Under the pieces are notes generated by a model. It was not told the DNA's origin. It saw only the letters and a list, made by a program, of their open reading frames with translations, and made no database searches. Shown piece by piece: positions 46,508 through 55,947 of a stretch of DNA of 64,000 nt. Positions within the stretch are counted from its first letter, which is position 1, and each line of letters begins with the position of its first letter. Origin of the DNA: CAVTJL01 sp963752325 (GTDB lineage: Bacteria > Pseudomonadota > Alphaproteobacteria > Geminicoccales > Geminicoccaceae); assembly GCA_963752325.1 (NCBI GenBank), contig CAVVXU010000007.1, positions 186,001 to 250,000 of the forward strand, written 5' to 3'. Both the position numbers and the translations under genes were made by a program.

Positions 46508-48010
46508 GTGGCCGGAAGCGTCCAACCGCTGCTCGAGCTGACGGGCATCGCCAAGGCGTTCGGCGGAGTCGTCGCCCTCCAGGGCGTCGACTTCGCCCTG
46601 CGCGAGGGGGAGGTGCACGGCCTCGTCGGGGAGAATGGTGCCGGCAAGAGCACGCTGATGAAGATCATCGCAGGCGTGCACGCCGAATATGAGGGCACCA
46701 TGCGCCTCGACGGCCGGCCGGTGCATTTCCGCTCGGCGCGCGACGCGCGGGACGCCGGCATCGGCATGGTGCACCAGGAGCTGTCGATCTGCCCCGAGCT
46801 CACGGTCGCCGAGAACGTCTTTCTCGGCTTCCAGCCGACCAACGGCATGGGCATCGTGCGTTGGGGTGAGATGGCGCGCGTCGCCGGCGAGCATCTCAAG
46901 AGCCTCGGCATCGATGTGGACCCCGGCGCGCGCATAGGAGCCCTGCCGCTCGGCCTGCAGCAGCTGGTCGAGCTTGGCCGTGTGCTTTTCTCCGGGGCAC
47001 GCATCATCATCCTCGACGAGCCCACCTCGGCGCTCTCGCCTCCGGAGATCGAGCATCTCTTTACCGTGCTTGGCCGCCTCAAGGGCACGGGCAAGAGCTT
47101 CGTCTTCATCTCCCACTTTCTCGACGACATCCTCGCCGTCTCGGACCGCGTGACGGTCTTCCGCAACGGCGAGCGCATCGACACGGCCGATGCCGCCAGC
47201 GTCGACAAGGCATGGCTGATCCAGCAGATGATCGGCCGGGGCCATCATGAGCTGGAGGAGACCTACAGCGCAGACATACGCCTGCCGCCTCGGGACGAGA
47301 CGCCGATCGTCATGCAGACGAAGGGCCTCGGCCGCACCGGCATGTTCGACGATGTGTCGCTCGAGGTGCACGCTGGCGAGGTTCTCGGCATCTATGGCTT
47401 CATGGGCTCCGGCCAGCTCGAGCTTGCCAAGGCGCTCTTCGGCAAGCTTCGCTCAGACCACGGCGAGGTGCAGGTCGACGGCCGACCGATCAGGCTGACG
47501 AGCACGGCCAAGGCGAAGCGTGCGGGCGTCGCGCTCGTGCCGGAAAGTCGCCGCGCCATGCTCTTCGCCGACGTGCCGGTCTACAAGAACATCTCGATCA
47601 GCATTCTCGAGCGGATCTCGAGGCTTGTCGTGAAGCCCGCAGCCGAGCGGGCGATCGCAAAGGAGCATGTCGACCGGCTGCGGATCCGCCCCTTCTCCGT
47701 TGAGCCGGCGCTCCGGACCCTCTCCGGCGGCAACCAGCAGAAGGTGGCGCTCGCGCGCTGGCTGACGCATCTGCCACGCGTTCTGGTGCTGGCCGAGCCC
47801 ACGCGAGGCATGGATGTCGGAGCCAAGGACGATGTGGTCAAGATCGTCAAGGGGCTCAAGGAGAAGGGGCTCGGCATCATCGTCGTGTCGACCGAGCCCG
47901 AGACGGTTCTGGCGCTTGCCGATCGCATCCTGGTCATGCGCAAGGGCACCATCGCGCACGAGTTTGCCAACGAGACGGTCAGCAAGGACCGACTGCTCGC
48001 TGCAGCATAA
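46508..48010 (+). CDS. sugar ABC transporter ATPase, two-domain (RbsA/XylG type)
   Basis: A 500-residue cytoplasmic ATPase with tandem domains. The first has Walker A VGENGAGKSTLMKI, GMVHQELSICPELTVAENVF and IIILDEPTSAL; the second has the degenerate Walker A of this class (GFMGSGQLELAKAL) and LSGGNQQKVALARWL. Start taken as GTG 46508, eight bases after TGAGG, giving (M)AGSVQPLLELTGIAKAFGG; the gap to the binding-protein stop is 10 bases, implying cotranscription. Confidence 0.92.
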   Translation: MAGSVQPLLELTGIAKAFGGVVALQGVDFALREGEVHGLVGENGAGKSTLMKIIAGVHAEYEGTMRLDGRPVHFRSARDARDAGIGMVHQELSICPELTVAENVFLGFQPTNGMGIVRWGEMARVAGEHLKSLGIDVDPGARIGALPLGLQQLVELGRVLFSGARIIILDEPTSALSPPEIEHLFTVLGRLKGTGKSFVFISHFLDDILAVSDRVTVFRNGERIDTADAASVDKAWLIQQMIGRGHHELEETYSADIRLPPRDETPIVMQTKGLGRTGMFDDVSLEVHAGEVLGIYGFMGSGQLELAKALFGKLRSDHGEVQVDGRPIRLTSTAKAKRAGVALVPESRRAMLFADVPVYKNISISILERISRLVVKPAAERAIAKEHVDRLRIRPFSVEPALRTLSGGNQQKVALARWLTHLPRVLVLAEPTRGMDVGAKDDVVKIVKGLKEKGLGIIVVSTEPETVLALADRILVMRKGTIAHEFANETVSKDRLLAAA

Positions 48011-48022
48011 GATGAGGAATCG

Positions 48023-49055
48023 ATGAAGGCTCAGGCCGTCGAGAAGGGGTCCTCGAAGGGGGGCTCGAGGCTGAGGGGCTGGCTCGCCGGCCGGCTTCAG
48101 GTGATCGCGCCGTTCGTCACCTTGCTGTTCCTCGTCGTCGTCTTCGCCGCGATGAGCCCGTCTTTCCTGTCGATGGGCAATCTGGCCAACATCCTGCGGC
48201 AGGTCTCGATCGCCGGCATCATCGCGACGGGCCTGACCTTCGTCATCCTCTGTGCCGAGATCGACCTCAGCGTGGCGAGCGTCGCCAATGCGACGGCCAT
48301 CGTCGTCGCGTTCTTCACGCTCCAGGAATCCTACGTCAACATCGCCAATCTGCCGCTTCCCGGCTTCGCGGCGATCATCATGGCCCTCCTCGCCTGCTTT
48401 CTTCTGGGCAGCGTGAATGCCATCGGCGTTACCGTGATTGGCATTCCCTCGTTCATCATGACGTTGGCGATGCTGCAGATCGCCGCCGGTGTCGGTGCCA
48501 TGCTGGTGCGCGGCCAGATCGCCTACGCGGTGCCGCCGCTGATCAAGACGCTCGGTAGTGGCAGTCTTGGCCCCGTGCCCTGGATCGTCATCATTTGCGG
48601 GCTCTTTTTGCTCGTTGGCCATCTCGTCCTGACCTACACGCGCTTCGGCCGCTATGTTTACATGGTCGGCGGCAATCGCGAGGCGGCCGAGTACTCGGGC
48701 GTGAACGTCAAAGCGATCATCGCCTCGGTCATGATCATCTGTGCCGTCTGCTCGGGCGTGGCCGGCATGCTCGGCGTCGCCTATTTCGGCAGCGCCCAGC
48801 AGAACGAGTTCGACGACTTTCTCCTGGACTTCGATCGCCGCCGTCGTCGTCGGCGGCACCAGCCTCTTCGGTGGCCGCGGCGGTATCCCCAACACCATCA
48901 TCGGCCTCTTCGTGCTGGGCGTTCTCAACAACGGCCTCGATCACATCGACATCGACAGCTTCCTCAAGATCCTGATCCGTGGCCTGATCCTGCTCGCCGC
49001 GCTCGTCATCAACGTCTACGCGCAGCGTCTGCGGCCCGTTGCGGCAGCGGGCTGA
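48023..49055 (+). CDS. sugar ABC transporter permease (RbsC type), frameshifted
   Basis: Inner-membrane permease, about 343 residues when corrected. The first frame runs from MKAQAVEKGSSKGG through GLTFVILCAEIDLSVASVAN to GSAQQNEFDDFLLD. A surplus T near 48831 breaks it; the next frame continues SIAAVVVGGTSLFGGRGGIP, NTIIGLFVLGVLNNGLDHI and ends at 49055. The join restores the family motif exactly. It follows the ATPase by 12 bases with GAGGAATCG before its ATG. Confidence 0.85.
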
Positions 49056-49102
49056 CCAAGCCCATTCTGGGCTGCTGATCGATGGATGGCCGACATCTGG
49101 GC

Positions 49103-49142
49103 AAAAAAAACCTGTGAGCCCCGTGTTAGCGGTGCTCACAGG
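49103..49142 (-). terminator. rho-independent terminator on the minus strand
   Basis: CCTGTGAGC / GCTCACAGG form a perfect 9-bp stem and are followed on the minus strand by eight T. It would end transcripts from the VOC gene at 49337-49777. On the plus strand the hairpin also follows the permease gene but without a T run. The rest of 49143-49336 shows nothing recognisable. Confidence 0.8.
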
Positions 49143-49336
49143 CCTAGTTGCTCAGCCCTCAGCGAGAGGAACCTTAGCGCGGCGTTAATATTTTGGGTAG
49201 ACGGAATCGGCTGCCGCAGCGGAGAAAATCGCAGGCCGCCGACGACCCGCGGCGCCGGTGTCCGTCGTGCTGCGCGCTCGCTGATGGCGGCGACGTGCTG
49301 CTCAGGTGGTGGGGATCCGCAACCTGCCCCGGGAAG

Positions 49337-49777
49337 TCACGGATCAGCGATGAATTCCAGAATGAGGTTCTGCTCGTCCCAGAACAGGTAGGCGATGCTG
49401 CGCCCCTTGTTCGGGCCGTTGTCGATCGCGACGACCTTGCCCATCAGCCGCCACCCCCAGCGCTCCGCCTCGGCGATGGCTGCCTCCATGTCGATCACGT
49501 CGAGGGCCACGTGCATGGCACCCGCGTCCGAGGTTCGGTAGGTCGCGCGCCCTTCGGGGCTGCTGTATGCGAGCAGCTCGAGCGTGTGACCGGGTCCATC
49601 CAGGTAGGCGATCCGCACCTCGGCCCGGCCGAGCCCCGTGATGGCGCCGATCACCGCGGGGTCGCGCGGTGCTATCGAGCGGACCGAGAAGCCAAGTGCC
49701 TCGGTGAAGAACGCGACGCAGCGGTCGAGGTCGGCGACCGAGATACCGGTATGATTGAAACCCTTGATCGCGATCAT
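49337..49777 (-). CDS. VOC-superfamily (glyoxalase-like) protein
   Basis: A 146-residue protein with the paired VOC modules: KGFNHTGISVADLDRCVAFF then EALGFSV in the first; MHVALDVIDMEAAIAEAERW and FWDEQNLILEFIAD in the second. His in FNHTG, His in MHVAL and Glu in LEF fit the metal-ligand pattern. Substrate unknown. ATG 49777 follows AAGGTGAG; the open frame extends much further upstream without similarity, in the shadow of hemW. Confidence 0.82.
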   Translation of the reverse strand: MIAIKGFNHTGISVADLDRCVAFFTEALGFSVRSIAPRDPAVIGAITGLGRAEVRIAYLDGPGHTLELLAYSSPEGRATYRTSDAGAMHVALDVIDMEAAIAEAERWGWRLMGKVVAIDNGPNKGRSIAYLFWDEQNLILEFIADP

Positions 49778-49816
49778 GCTCACCTTGCCCTCCCTGGCCC
49801 GCTGCGGCGGCCCCAT

Positions 49817-51010
49817 ATGACGGCCATGCCGCCCGCCCCGGTCAAGCCATCCGAGCCCGCCGATCCCGGCTTCGCGCTCTACGTCCACTGGCCCTTCTGC
49901 AAGGCCAAGTGCCCCTATTGCGACTTCAACAGCCACGTCCGCGCCGGCGTCGACCACGAGCGCTGGCGCCGCGCGCTGCTGGCCGAGCTCGACCACATGG
50001 CGGCGCTGGCCGGCCCCCGCCGTCTTTCGTCGATCTTCTTCGGCGGCGGCACCCCGTCCCTGATGGCGCCTTCCACCGCAGGCGCGGTGATCGACCGGGC
50101 CCTTCGCCTGTGGCAGGCCGCCCCCGACCTCGAGATCACGCTCGAGGCCAACCCCACCTCGGTCGAGGCCCAAAAGCTCGAGGGCTTCAGGGCGGCGGGT
50201 GTCAGCCGGGTGTCGCTGGGCGTCCAGGCGCTCGCCGACGCGGATCTGAAGGCCCTCGGCCGGGAGCACGACACGGCCGAGGCGCTGGCCGCCGTCGACC
50301 TCGCTGCCCGCCTCTTCCCCCGCTGGTCGTTCGATCTCATCTACGCGCGGCCGGGCCAATCGGTGGCCGCCTGGGAGGCGGAGCTGCGCCGAGCGCTCTG
50401 CCATGTGGGCGGCCATCTTTCGGCCTATCAGCTCACCATCGAGCCCGGCACCCGCTTCCACGCCCTGCACGCGGCCGGCGCGCTCGCCGTGCCGGACGAG
50501 GACCTGGCCGGCGAGCTTTTCGAGGCGACGCAGGCGATCCTGGGCGACGCGGGCCTTCCCGCCTACGAGATCTCGAACCATGCCCGACCGGGCGAGGAGT
50601 CGCGTCACAATCTCGTCTACTGGCGCTATGGCGACTATGCCGGCCTCGGCCCCGGCGCCCATGGCCGGGTCACCGTGGACGGCCGGAAGCTGGCGACCCA
50701 CACGCTCCGCCAGCCGGAGCGCTGGCTCGCCGCCGTGGAGGCCAAGGGCCATGGCGAGGAGCCACGCGAGACCATCGCGCCCGATCAGCAGCTCACCGAG
50801 CTCATGATGATGGGCCTGAGGCTCGCTGAGGGCGTGCCGATCGCGCGGATCGAGGCGGTGGCTGGCCTACCACTTCGCCAGGCCCTGGATGCCGGAGCGC
50901 TGGACAGCCTCGCGGCTGCCGGCATGATCGAGCTTGCGGCAGGCCATCTGCGCGGCACGGAAGCGGGCCGTCAGCGCCTGGATGCGCTGCTGCGCCGCCT
51001 GCTTGCCTAG
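49817..51010 (+). CDS. hemW: radical SAM heme chaperone HemW
   Basis: Cytoplasmic radical SAM protein (397 residues) that binds heme and delivers it to respiratory enzymes. The cluster motif is CKAKCPYC (CxxxCxxC) with GGGTPSLM next, and the HNLVYW motif that separates HemW from HemN is present. LEANPTSVEAQKLEGFRAAG and RVSLGVQALAD are also typical. Start at ATG 49817 or the ATG nine bases later. Divergent from the VOC gene, with 39 bases between starts. Confidence 0.92.
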   Translation: MTAMPPAPVKPSEPADPGFALYVHWPFCKAKCPYCDFNSHVRAGVDHERWRRALLAELDHMAALAGPRRLSSIFFGGGTPSLMAPSTAGAVIDRALRLWQAAPDLEITLEANPTSVEAQKLEGFRAAGVSRVSLGVQALADADLKALGREHDTAEALAAVDLAARLFPRWSFDLIYARPGQSVAAWEAELRRALCHVGGHLSAYQLTIEPGTRFHALHAAGALAVPDEDLAGELFEATQAILGDAGLPAYEISNHARPGEESRHNLVYWRYGDYAGLGPGAHGRVTVDGRKLATHTLRQPERWLAAVEAKGHGEEPRETIAPDQQLTELMMMGLRLAEGVPIARIEAVAGLPLRQALDAGALDSLAAAGMIELAAGHLRGTEAGRQRLDALLRRLLA

Positions 51011-51069
51011 GCTTCAAGACCAAGCAGATTGCCGGCTACACCGTCGACCGAAGCAAGAAGGAAAGGCAC

Positions 51070-51384
51070 GTGGCGAAGAAGGGCTATTGGATCGCGACCG
51101 TCGATGTGGGGAACCCCGACGGCTACAAGCACTATGTTGCCGCGAACGCGAAGCCGTTCCGCAAGTATGGCGGGCGCTTTCTCGTCCGCGGGGGGGCTGC
51201 CGAGGTCCCGGAGGGCCACTTCCGGTCGCGCACCGTGGTGATCGAGTTCCCGGACTACGCCACCGCGCTCGCATGCTACCGGTCGCCCGAGTACGCCGAG
51301 GCCATGGCGCTCAGAAAGGAGCATGCCGAGGCCGATCTGGCGATCATCGAGGGGTATGACGGCCCCCAGCCGACAGACGGCTGA
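51070..51384 (+). CDS. DUF1330 domain protein
   Basis: A 104-residue single-domain protein with the ferredoxin-like fold of DUF1330: KGYWIATVDVGNPDGYKHYV, FRKYGGRFLVRGG, SRTVVIEFPDYATALACYRS and EYAEAMALR are all family positions. Probably dimeric; function unknown. Start is GTG 51070. Independent of the neighbours as far as can be seen. Confidence 0.88.
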   Translation: MAKKGYWIATVDVGNPDGYKHYVAANAKPFRKYGGRFLVRGGAAEVPEGHFRSRTVVIEFPDYATALACYRSPEYAEAMALRKEHAEADLAIIEGYDGPQPTDG

Positions 51385-51499
51385 GGCCGCCGCTCGCGGC
51401 AGATCGCCCGCCGACGTCACCCGCCCCGGCGTTCCCGTTGACGGCCGGCACGGCGCGCCGCAGCTTGGCGCCGGTCAGACCGCCCCGGGGGAGACCATC

Positions 51500-52804
51500 G
51501 TGAGCGAGCTGCATCGGATCGTCATCGTCGGCGGCGGCGCGGGCGGCCTCGTGCTCGCGACCCGGCTCGGCCAGCGCCTCGGCCGCAGGAAGCGGGCGGC
51601 CGTCACGCTGGTCGATCCCAACCTCACCCATCTCTGGAAGCCGCTGCTGCACGAGGTCACGGCGGGCACTCTCAACGCACGCGACGACACCGTCATCTAT
51701 CTGGGTCAGGCCCGCACGCATGGCTTCCGCTTCGCCCAGGGGCGCATGGCGGGCATCGACCGGGCCGGGCGCCTCCTCCATCTGGCCCCGCTCGTCGACG
51801 GGGAGGGCCGCGAGATCGTCGGCGCCCGCAGTATCCCCTACGACACGCTCGTGATCGCGATCGGCAGCGTCAGCAACGACTTCGGTATCAAGGGCGTGCG
51901 CGAGCACTGCGTCTTCCTCGACAACCAGGACGAGGCGGAGCGCCTCCACCGCCACATCCTGCTGCTGTGCCTGCATGCGGCCCAGCGGCGCGAGGGCGAG
52001 CGGCCGCCGCTCGCGATGGCGATCGTCGGCGCTGGCGCCACCGGCGTCGAGCTCGCGGCCGAGCTGCACAAGGCGACCCGCCAGCTCAGCTCCTACGGTG
52101 TGCGCGAGATCGATCCCGACCGCGACATCCGCTTCACGCTCATCGAGGCAGCACCGCGGGTCCTTCCGGCCTTGCCCGAGCGCCTCTCCCGCTTTGCAGC
52201 AAGCGCGCTCGACAAGCTCGGCGTCCGCGTGCTGACCGGCGAGCAGGTGAGCGAGGCGACGGCCGAAGGTATCCATACCCGGAGCGGGCACTTCATCCCG
52301 GCCACCGTCAGCGTCTGGTGCGCCGGCATCCGCGGTGCCGACGTGCTGGCCGGCCTCGACGGCCTCGAGGTCAATCGGCTGAACCAGATCGTCGTCGACC
52401 GCACGCTGCGGACCACGCACGATCCCGACATCTTCGCCATGGGCGACTGCGCCGCCTGCCCGCAGGAGGGCTCGGATCGCAACGTCCCGCCGCGCGCCCA
52501 GGCCGCCTACCAGCAGGCTTTTGTTCTTGCCCGCACGCTCGAGGCCCGGCTAACGAGCGGTGCGCCCGTGCCCTACACCTACAGGGATCACGGGTCGCTG
52601 ATCTCGCTCAGCCGTGGTGCCGTCGGCAGCCTGATGGGCAATCTCTTCGGCCAGGTGACCATCGAGGGCTGGCTCGCCCGCGTGGCCTATGTCTCGCTCT
52701 ACCGCAAGCACCAGATGGCGCTGCACGGCCTGGGCTGGCTCGTCCTGTCGACGGTGGCCCGGGTGCTCCAGTACGGCACGCAGCCGCGCCTCAAGCTGCA
52801 TTGA
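51500..52804 (+). CDS. ndh: type II NADH dehydrogenase / NAD(P)/FAD-dependent oxidoreductase
   Basis: Peripheral membrane flavoprotein of 434 residues passing electrons from NADH to quinone without proton pumping. FAD site IVIVGGGAGGLVLATRLG, LWKPLLHEVTAGTL, NAD site MAIVGAGATGVELAAELHKA, FAMGDCAACP and a C-terminal amphipathic segment. GTG 51500 follows CCGGGGGAG; the frame is open earlier but without similarity. Gives an alternative to complex I, whose NDUFA12-type subunit is also encoded in this window. Confidence 0.9.
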   Translation: MSELHRIVIVGGGAGGLVLATRLGQRLGRRKRAAVTLVDPNLTHLWKPLLHEVTAGTLNARDDTVIYLGQARTHGFRFAQGRMAGIDRAGRLLHLAPLVDGEGREIVGARSIPYDTLVIAIGSVSNDFGIKGVREHCVFLDNQDEAERLHRHILLLCLHAAQRREGERPPLAMAIVGAGATGVELAAELHKATRQLSSYGVREIDPDRDIRFTLIEAAPRVLPALPERLSRFAASALDKLGVRVLTGEQVSEATAEGIHTRSGHFIPATVSVWCAGIRGADVLAGLDGLEVNRLNQIVVDRTLRTTHDPDIFAMGDCAACPQEGSDRNVPPRAQAAYQQAFVLARTLEARLTSGAPVPYTYRDHGSLISLSRGAVGSLMGNLFGQVTIEGWLARVAYVSLYRKHQMALHGLGWLVLSTVARVLQYGTQPRLKLH

Positions 52805-52817
52805 GGCTCGGCGAGCG

Positions 52818-53048
52818 TCAGGCGAGCTCGACCGTCCCGTCGATGGTGACGTCGAGGCCGATCTCGGCCACCCTCAGCCGCACGCTTGACTTCAGCTGCT
52901 CGTCGCCCTTCAGCTTGCCGCTCTCGAGCGCCGCGCGCACGGCCGTCTCGATCTCGCGCTGCGAGGTGATGCCCACTTTTTTCAGGAACTTCCTGAGGCT
53001 CATGTTGAGAACATCCTCGTCCACCGCACCCTCCTCCTGCTGACCCAT
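52818..53048 (-). CDS. DUF6494 family protein
   Basis: A 76-residue protein. VDEDVLNMSLRKFLKKVGIT, SQREIETAVRAALESGKLKG and a beta-rich end VRLRVAEIGLDVTIDGTVEL match what I recall of DUF6494. The first half may bind nucleic acid or protein as a small helical domain; function unknown. Convergent with the NDH-2 gene. Confidence 0.75.
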   Translation of the reverse strand: MGQQEEGAVDEDVLNMSLRKFLKKVGITSQREIETAVRAALESGKLKGDEQLKSSVRLRVAEIGLDVTIDGTVELA

Positions 53049-53140
53049 CGCCCCTCGGGCGGGAGGGACAGGATGCTGAGCGAAGCCGGGGCATGCAACG
53101 CCCCAAGCACGACCACACTCGAGGATCGGGGAGATCAGCG

Positions 53141-54556
53141 ATGAGCGCGACGGACCTGGCGCGGCATTCTGCGACCGAGCTGCTCAGGCTCTACCGCAGG
53201 AAGGCCGCCTCGCCGGTCGAGGCGACGAAGGCCTGCCTCGAGCGCATCACGAGGCACAATGCGGAGGTCGGCGCCTTCTGCCTCGTCGACGAGGAGCGCG
53301 CGCTGGTGTCGGCGCGCGCCTCGGAGGCACGCTGGCAGAAGGGCGAGCCGGTGGGCCTCATTGACGGCGTGCCGACGACGGTGAAAGACCTCATCCTGGC
53401 GGAGGGCTGGCCGACGCGGCGCGGCAGCCTCACGACCGGCGAGCCGCGTCCCGAGCCGGTGGACGCGCCTGCGGTCGCCCGACTGCGCGAGCAGGGGGCC
53501 GTGCTGCTGGGCAAGACGACGACGCCCGAGCTCGGCTGGAAGGCCGTGACCGACAACCCTCTGGGCGAGGTCGCGCGCAACCCGTGGGACACGCGGCGTA
53601 CCGCCGGCGGATCGAGCGGCGGGGCGGCTGTGGCGGCAGCACTCGGCATGGGTGCTCTCCACATCGGCACCGACGGCGGCGGATCGATCCGCGTGCCGGC
53701 CGGCTTCTGCGGCATCGTCGGGCTCAAGCCCACTTTTGGTCGTGTCCCGGCCTGGCCGCTGAGCCCGTTCGGCACCGTAGCCCACCTCGGCCCCATGGCT
53801 CGCACCGTCGAGGACGCGGCCCTGATGCTGACGGTGATGAGCCGCCCCGACGCCCGCGACTGGCACGCCTTGCCTTATGATGGCCGGGACTATCGGATCG
53901 GCCTCGGCGAGGGCATTGCAGGCCTCAGGATCGCCCTTAGCCTCGATCTCGGTTACGTCGACGTCGCCCCCGAGATCCGGGCTTCTGTCGGTGCCGCCGC
54001 CGAGGCGCTGGCGGCTCTGGGTGCGCATGTGGAGGCCATCGATCCCGGCTTTCCCAGCCAGCGCGACCTCTTCGCCCACACTTGGTTCCCGTCGGCTGCG
54101 CGGGTCGTCGCCGGCGTTCCGGCCGACCTCCGGGCCGGCATGGACAAGGGCCTCCTCGAGATCGCGGCCGAGGGTGACAAGGTCGACCCCGCCGAGCTCT
54201 TCCAGGCCCAGCTCCGGCGCGGCGAGCTCGGCACGGCGATGCAGCTCTTCCTCGAGCGCTTTGATCTTCTCCTGACCCCAACCCTGCCGCTCACCGCCTT
54301 CGATGCCGGGCTCGAGGTCCCCGATCGCGCCCGCTACCCCCGCTGGATCGACTGGGCCTCATTCAGCTACCCCTTCAACCTGACCCAGCAGCCGGCCGCC
54401 ACCGTACCCTGCGGCTTTTCCTCCGACGGCCTGCCCATCGGCCTCCAGATCGTCGGCCCCAAATACGCCGACGCCCTCGTGCTGCGCGCCGCCCGCGCCG
54501 TCGAGTTGGCACTCCCCCAGCCGATGCCCGAGGCACCTGTCGTGCGGCACAGGTGA
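53141..54556 (+). CDS. amidase (amidase-signature family)
   Basis: A 471-residue hydrolase with the Ser-cisSer-Lys triad: Lys82 in GVPTTVKDLI, Ser158 in AGGSSGGAA and Ser182 in TDGGGSIRVPAGFCG, at the usual spacing. It would hydrolyse amide bonds of an unknown substrate; GatA is unlikely because gatB/gatC are absent. ATG 53141 follows GGATCGGGGAGATCAGCG. Downstream is an Mrr-type endonuclease gene starting 19 bases after its stop. Confidence 0.9.
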   Translation: MSATDLARHSATELLRLYRRKAASPVEATKACLERITRHNAEVGAFCLVDEERALVSARASEARWQKGEPVGLIDGVPTTVKDLILAEGWPTRRGSLTTGEPRPEPVDAPAVARLREQGAVLLGKTTTPELGWKAVTDNPLGEVARNPWDTRRTAGGSSGGAAVAAALGMGALHIGTDGGGSIRVPAGFCGIVGLKPTFGRVPAWPLSPFGTVAHLGPMARTVEDAALMLTVMSRPDARDWHALPYDGRDYRIGLGEGIAGLRIALSLDLGYVDVAPEIRASVGAAAEALAALGAHVEAIDPGFPSQRDLFAHTWFPSAARVVAGVPADLRAGMDKGLLEIAAEGDKVDPAELFQAQLRRGELGTAMQLFLERFDLLLTPTLPLTAFDAGLEVPDRARYPRWIDWASFSYPFNLTQQPAATVPCGFSSDGLPIGLQIVGPKYADALVLRAARAVELALPQPMPEAPVVRHR

Positions 54557-54575
54557 GCTGGAAGTACGATTGGCC

Positions 54576-55484
54576 ATGGCGATACCCGGCTTTCAGGACC
54601 TAATGCGCCCCGTGCTGGTAGAGGCATCGAAGGCGCCGGAGGTGCGCACGAGTGATCTGGTCGATCGGATGAGCGAGCAGTTCCGTCTTTCCGACGAGGA
54701 GAAGGTGCAGCTTCTCCCGAGCGGCAAGCAGGCCGTGATCGCCAATCGCACCCACTGGGCCATCGCCTATCTCTCGAAGACCAAGCTTTTGGAGCGAGTT
54801 CGGCGGGCGCACTACGCCATCACCGATCGGGGCCGGCAGGCGGTGGCAGACAGTCCCGATCGCATCGACCTGAAATATCTCGCCCGCTTTCCGGAACTCG
54901 CCGAGTTTCGAGGAGGACGAGGCCAAGGGGGAAACGAGACCGCTGTCGCCAAGACTGACGCGACTCCGGATGAGGTCATCCGCGCCACCTTCGAGGAAAT
55001 AGACGCCAACCTCCGGGCTCAGCTGATCGATCGAATTCTCAGGGGGAAGCCAGACTTCTTCGAGCGGCTGGTCGTCCGACTTCTCGTCGCGATGGGGTTC
55101 GGCGGCCAGCACGGCCTCGTCGCGGAGGCCATCGGCCGGAGTGGGGATGGCGGGATAGACGGCGTGATCGACCAGGACGCGCTCGGGCTGGACCGGGTCT
55201 ACGTCCAGGCCAAACGGTATGTTGCTGACAACACTGTCGGCTCGGGCGCGATCCAGGCTTTCTTCGGTAGCCTCGATGCCGTCAAGGCGGGGAAGGGGGT
55301 CTTTCTCACGACCTCGAGCTTCACGAAGGGCGCGCGCGAAATGGCCGAGCGCCTGAGCAGGCGCATCGTCCTCGTCGATGGCGAGATGCTGACATCGCTG
55401 ATGATCCGCTACGACGTCGGCGTGCGCATCGAGGAGACCTACCACCTCAAGAAGATCGACGAAGACTTCTTTCTGGACGAGTAG
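54576..55484 (+). CDS. mrr: Mrr-type restriction endonuclease
   Basis: A 302-residue modification-dependent (type IV) endonuclease. The N-terminal Mrr_N winged helix has LLPSGKQAVIANRTHWAIAY and HYAITDRGR; the C-terminal PD-(D/E)xK nuclease has FFERLVVRLLVAMGFGG, GDGGIDGVI with Asp195, and QAKRY with Gln211 and Lys213. Mrr cuts DNA carrying foreign methylation. It is complete, with no partner genes, and shows no IS or integrase next to it. Confidence 0.9.
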   Translation: MAIPGFQDLMRPVLVEASKAPEVRTSDLVDRMSEQFRLSDEEKVQLLPSGKQAVIANRTHWAIAYLSKTKLLERVRRAHYAITDRGRQAVADSPDRIDLKYLARFPELAEFRGGRGQGGNETAVAKTDATPDEVIRATFEEIDANLRAQLIDRILRGKPDFFERLVVRLLVAMGFGGQHGLVAEAIGRSGDGGIDGVIDQDALGLDRVYVQAKRYVADNTVGSGAIQAFFGSLDAVKAGKGVFLTTSSFTKGAREMAERLSRRIVLVDGEMLTSLMIRYDVGVRIEETYHLKKIDEDFFLDE

Positions 55485-55559
55485 GCGGAGGCGGCCCCTG
55501 ACCGTGCTCGATCGAGGCGAGCACGCTGCCGAAAGGCGCCGACGTCGCCTGTTGGATCG

Positions 55560-55763
55560 CTAGAATGACGGCCTTTGTGTGTCACGCTGAAAGATCAGGC
55601 GGCAGCCGACAAGCAGAAATACCCAAGCAAAAACGCAGGCTATGGAAGGTCGCGTGACATCGAGCCCGGCGGGGCTGAGGCCGCCCGACAGGCCGAAGAA
55701 CGCTTTCGCTATTACCCATGCCACGAAGGTGAGAATAAGGAGCGTGCCCGTCGCGCGCCGCAT
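55560..55763 (-). CDS. small two-helix membrane protein
   Basis: A 67-residue product, MRRATGTLLILTFVAWVIAK followed by a loop and IACVFAWVFLLVGCRLIF: two probable transmembrane helices. The frame opens 30 codons further upstream, but that part is Arg-rich and unconvincing. No family recognised and no strong ribosome-binding site, so the gene is only moderately supported. It lies in the gap between the convergent mrr and DUF2235-PilZ genes. Confidence 0.4.
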   Translation of the reverse strand: MRRATGTLLILTFVAWVIAKAFFGLSGGLSPAGLDVTRPSIACVFAWVFLLVGCRLIFQRDTQRPSF

Positions 55764-55947
55764 GATCTTTTGCCGGCGCTGAGCCGCGGGACCGGTGCTC
55801 GACAGGGTGCGTGCTCCGCGATGCGGCCGATGAGCCGGGATCCTTCGGATCACCGGCGTCTCAGACTAGAGTGTGCGTCGCGGCGCCACACCGGGCAAGC
55901 CTCTCGTGCCTCGAGCCTGCTCCCGAGCTCGAAGCGGCTCTCTGTCG

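Noticed and set aside
54576..55484. Multi-gene defence island around the Mrr endonuclease
   Set aside because: Neighbours are an amidase, a DUF6494 protein and a small membrane protein; no further defence genes or mobile elements are adjacent.
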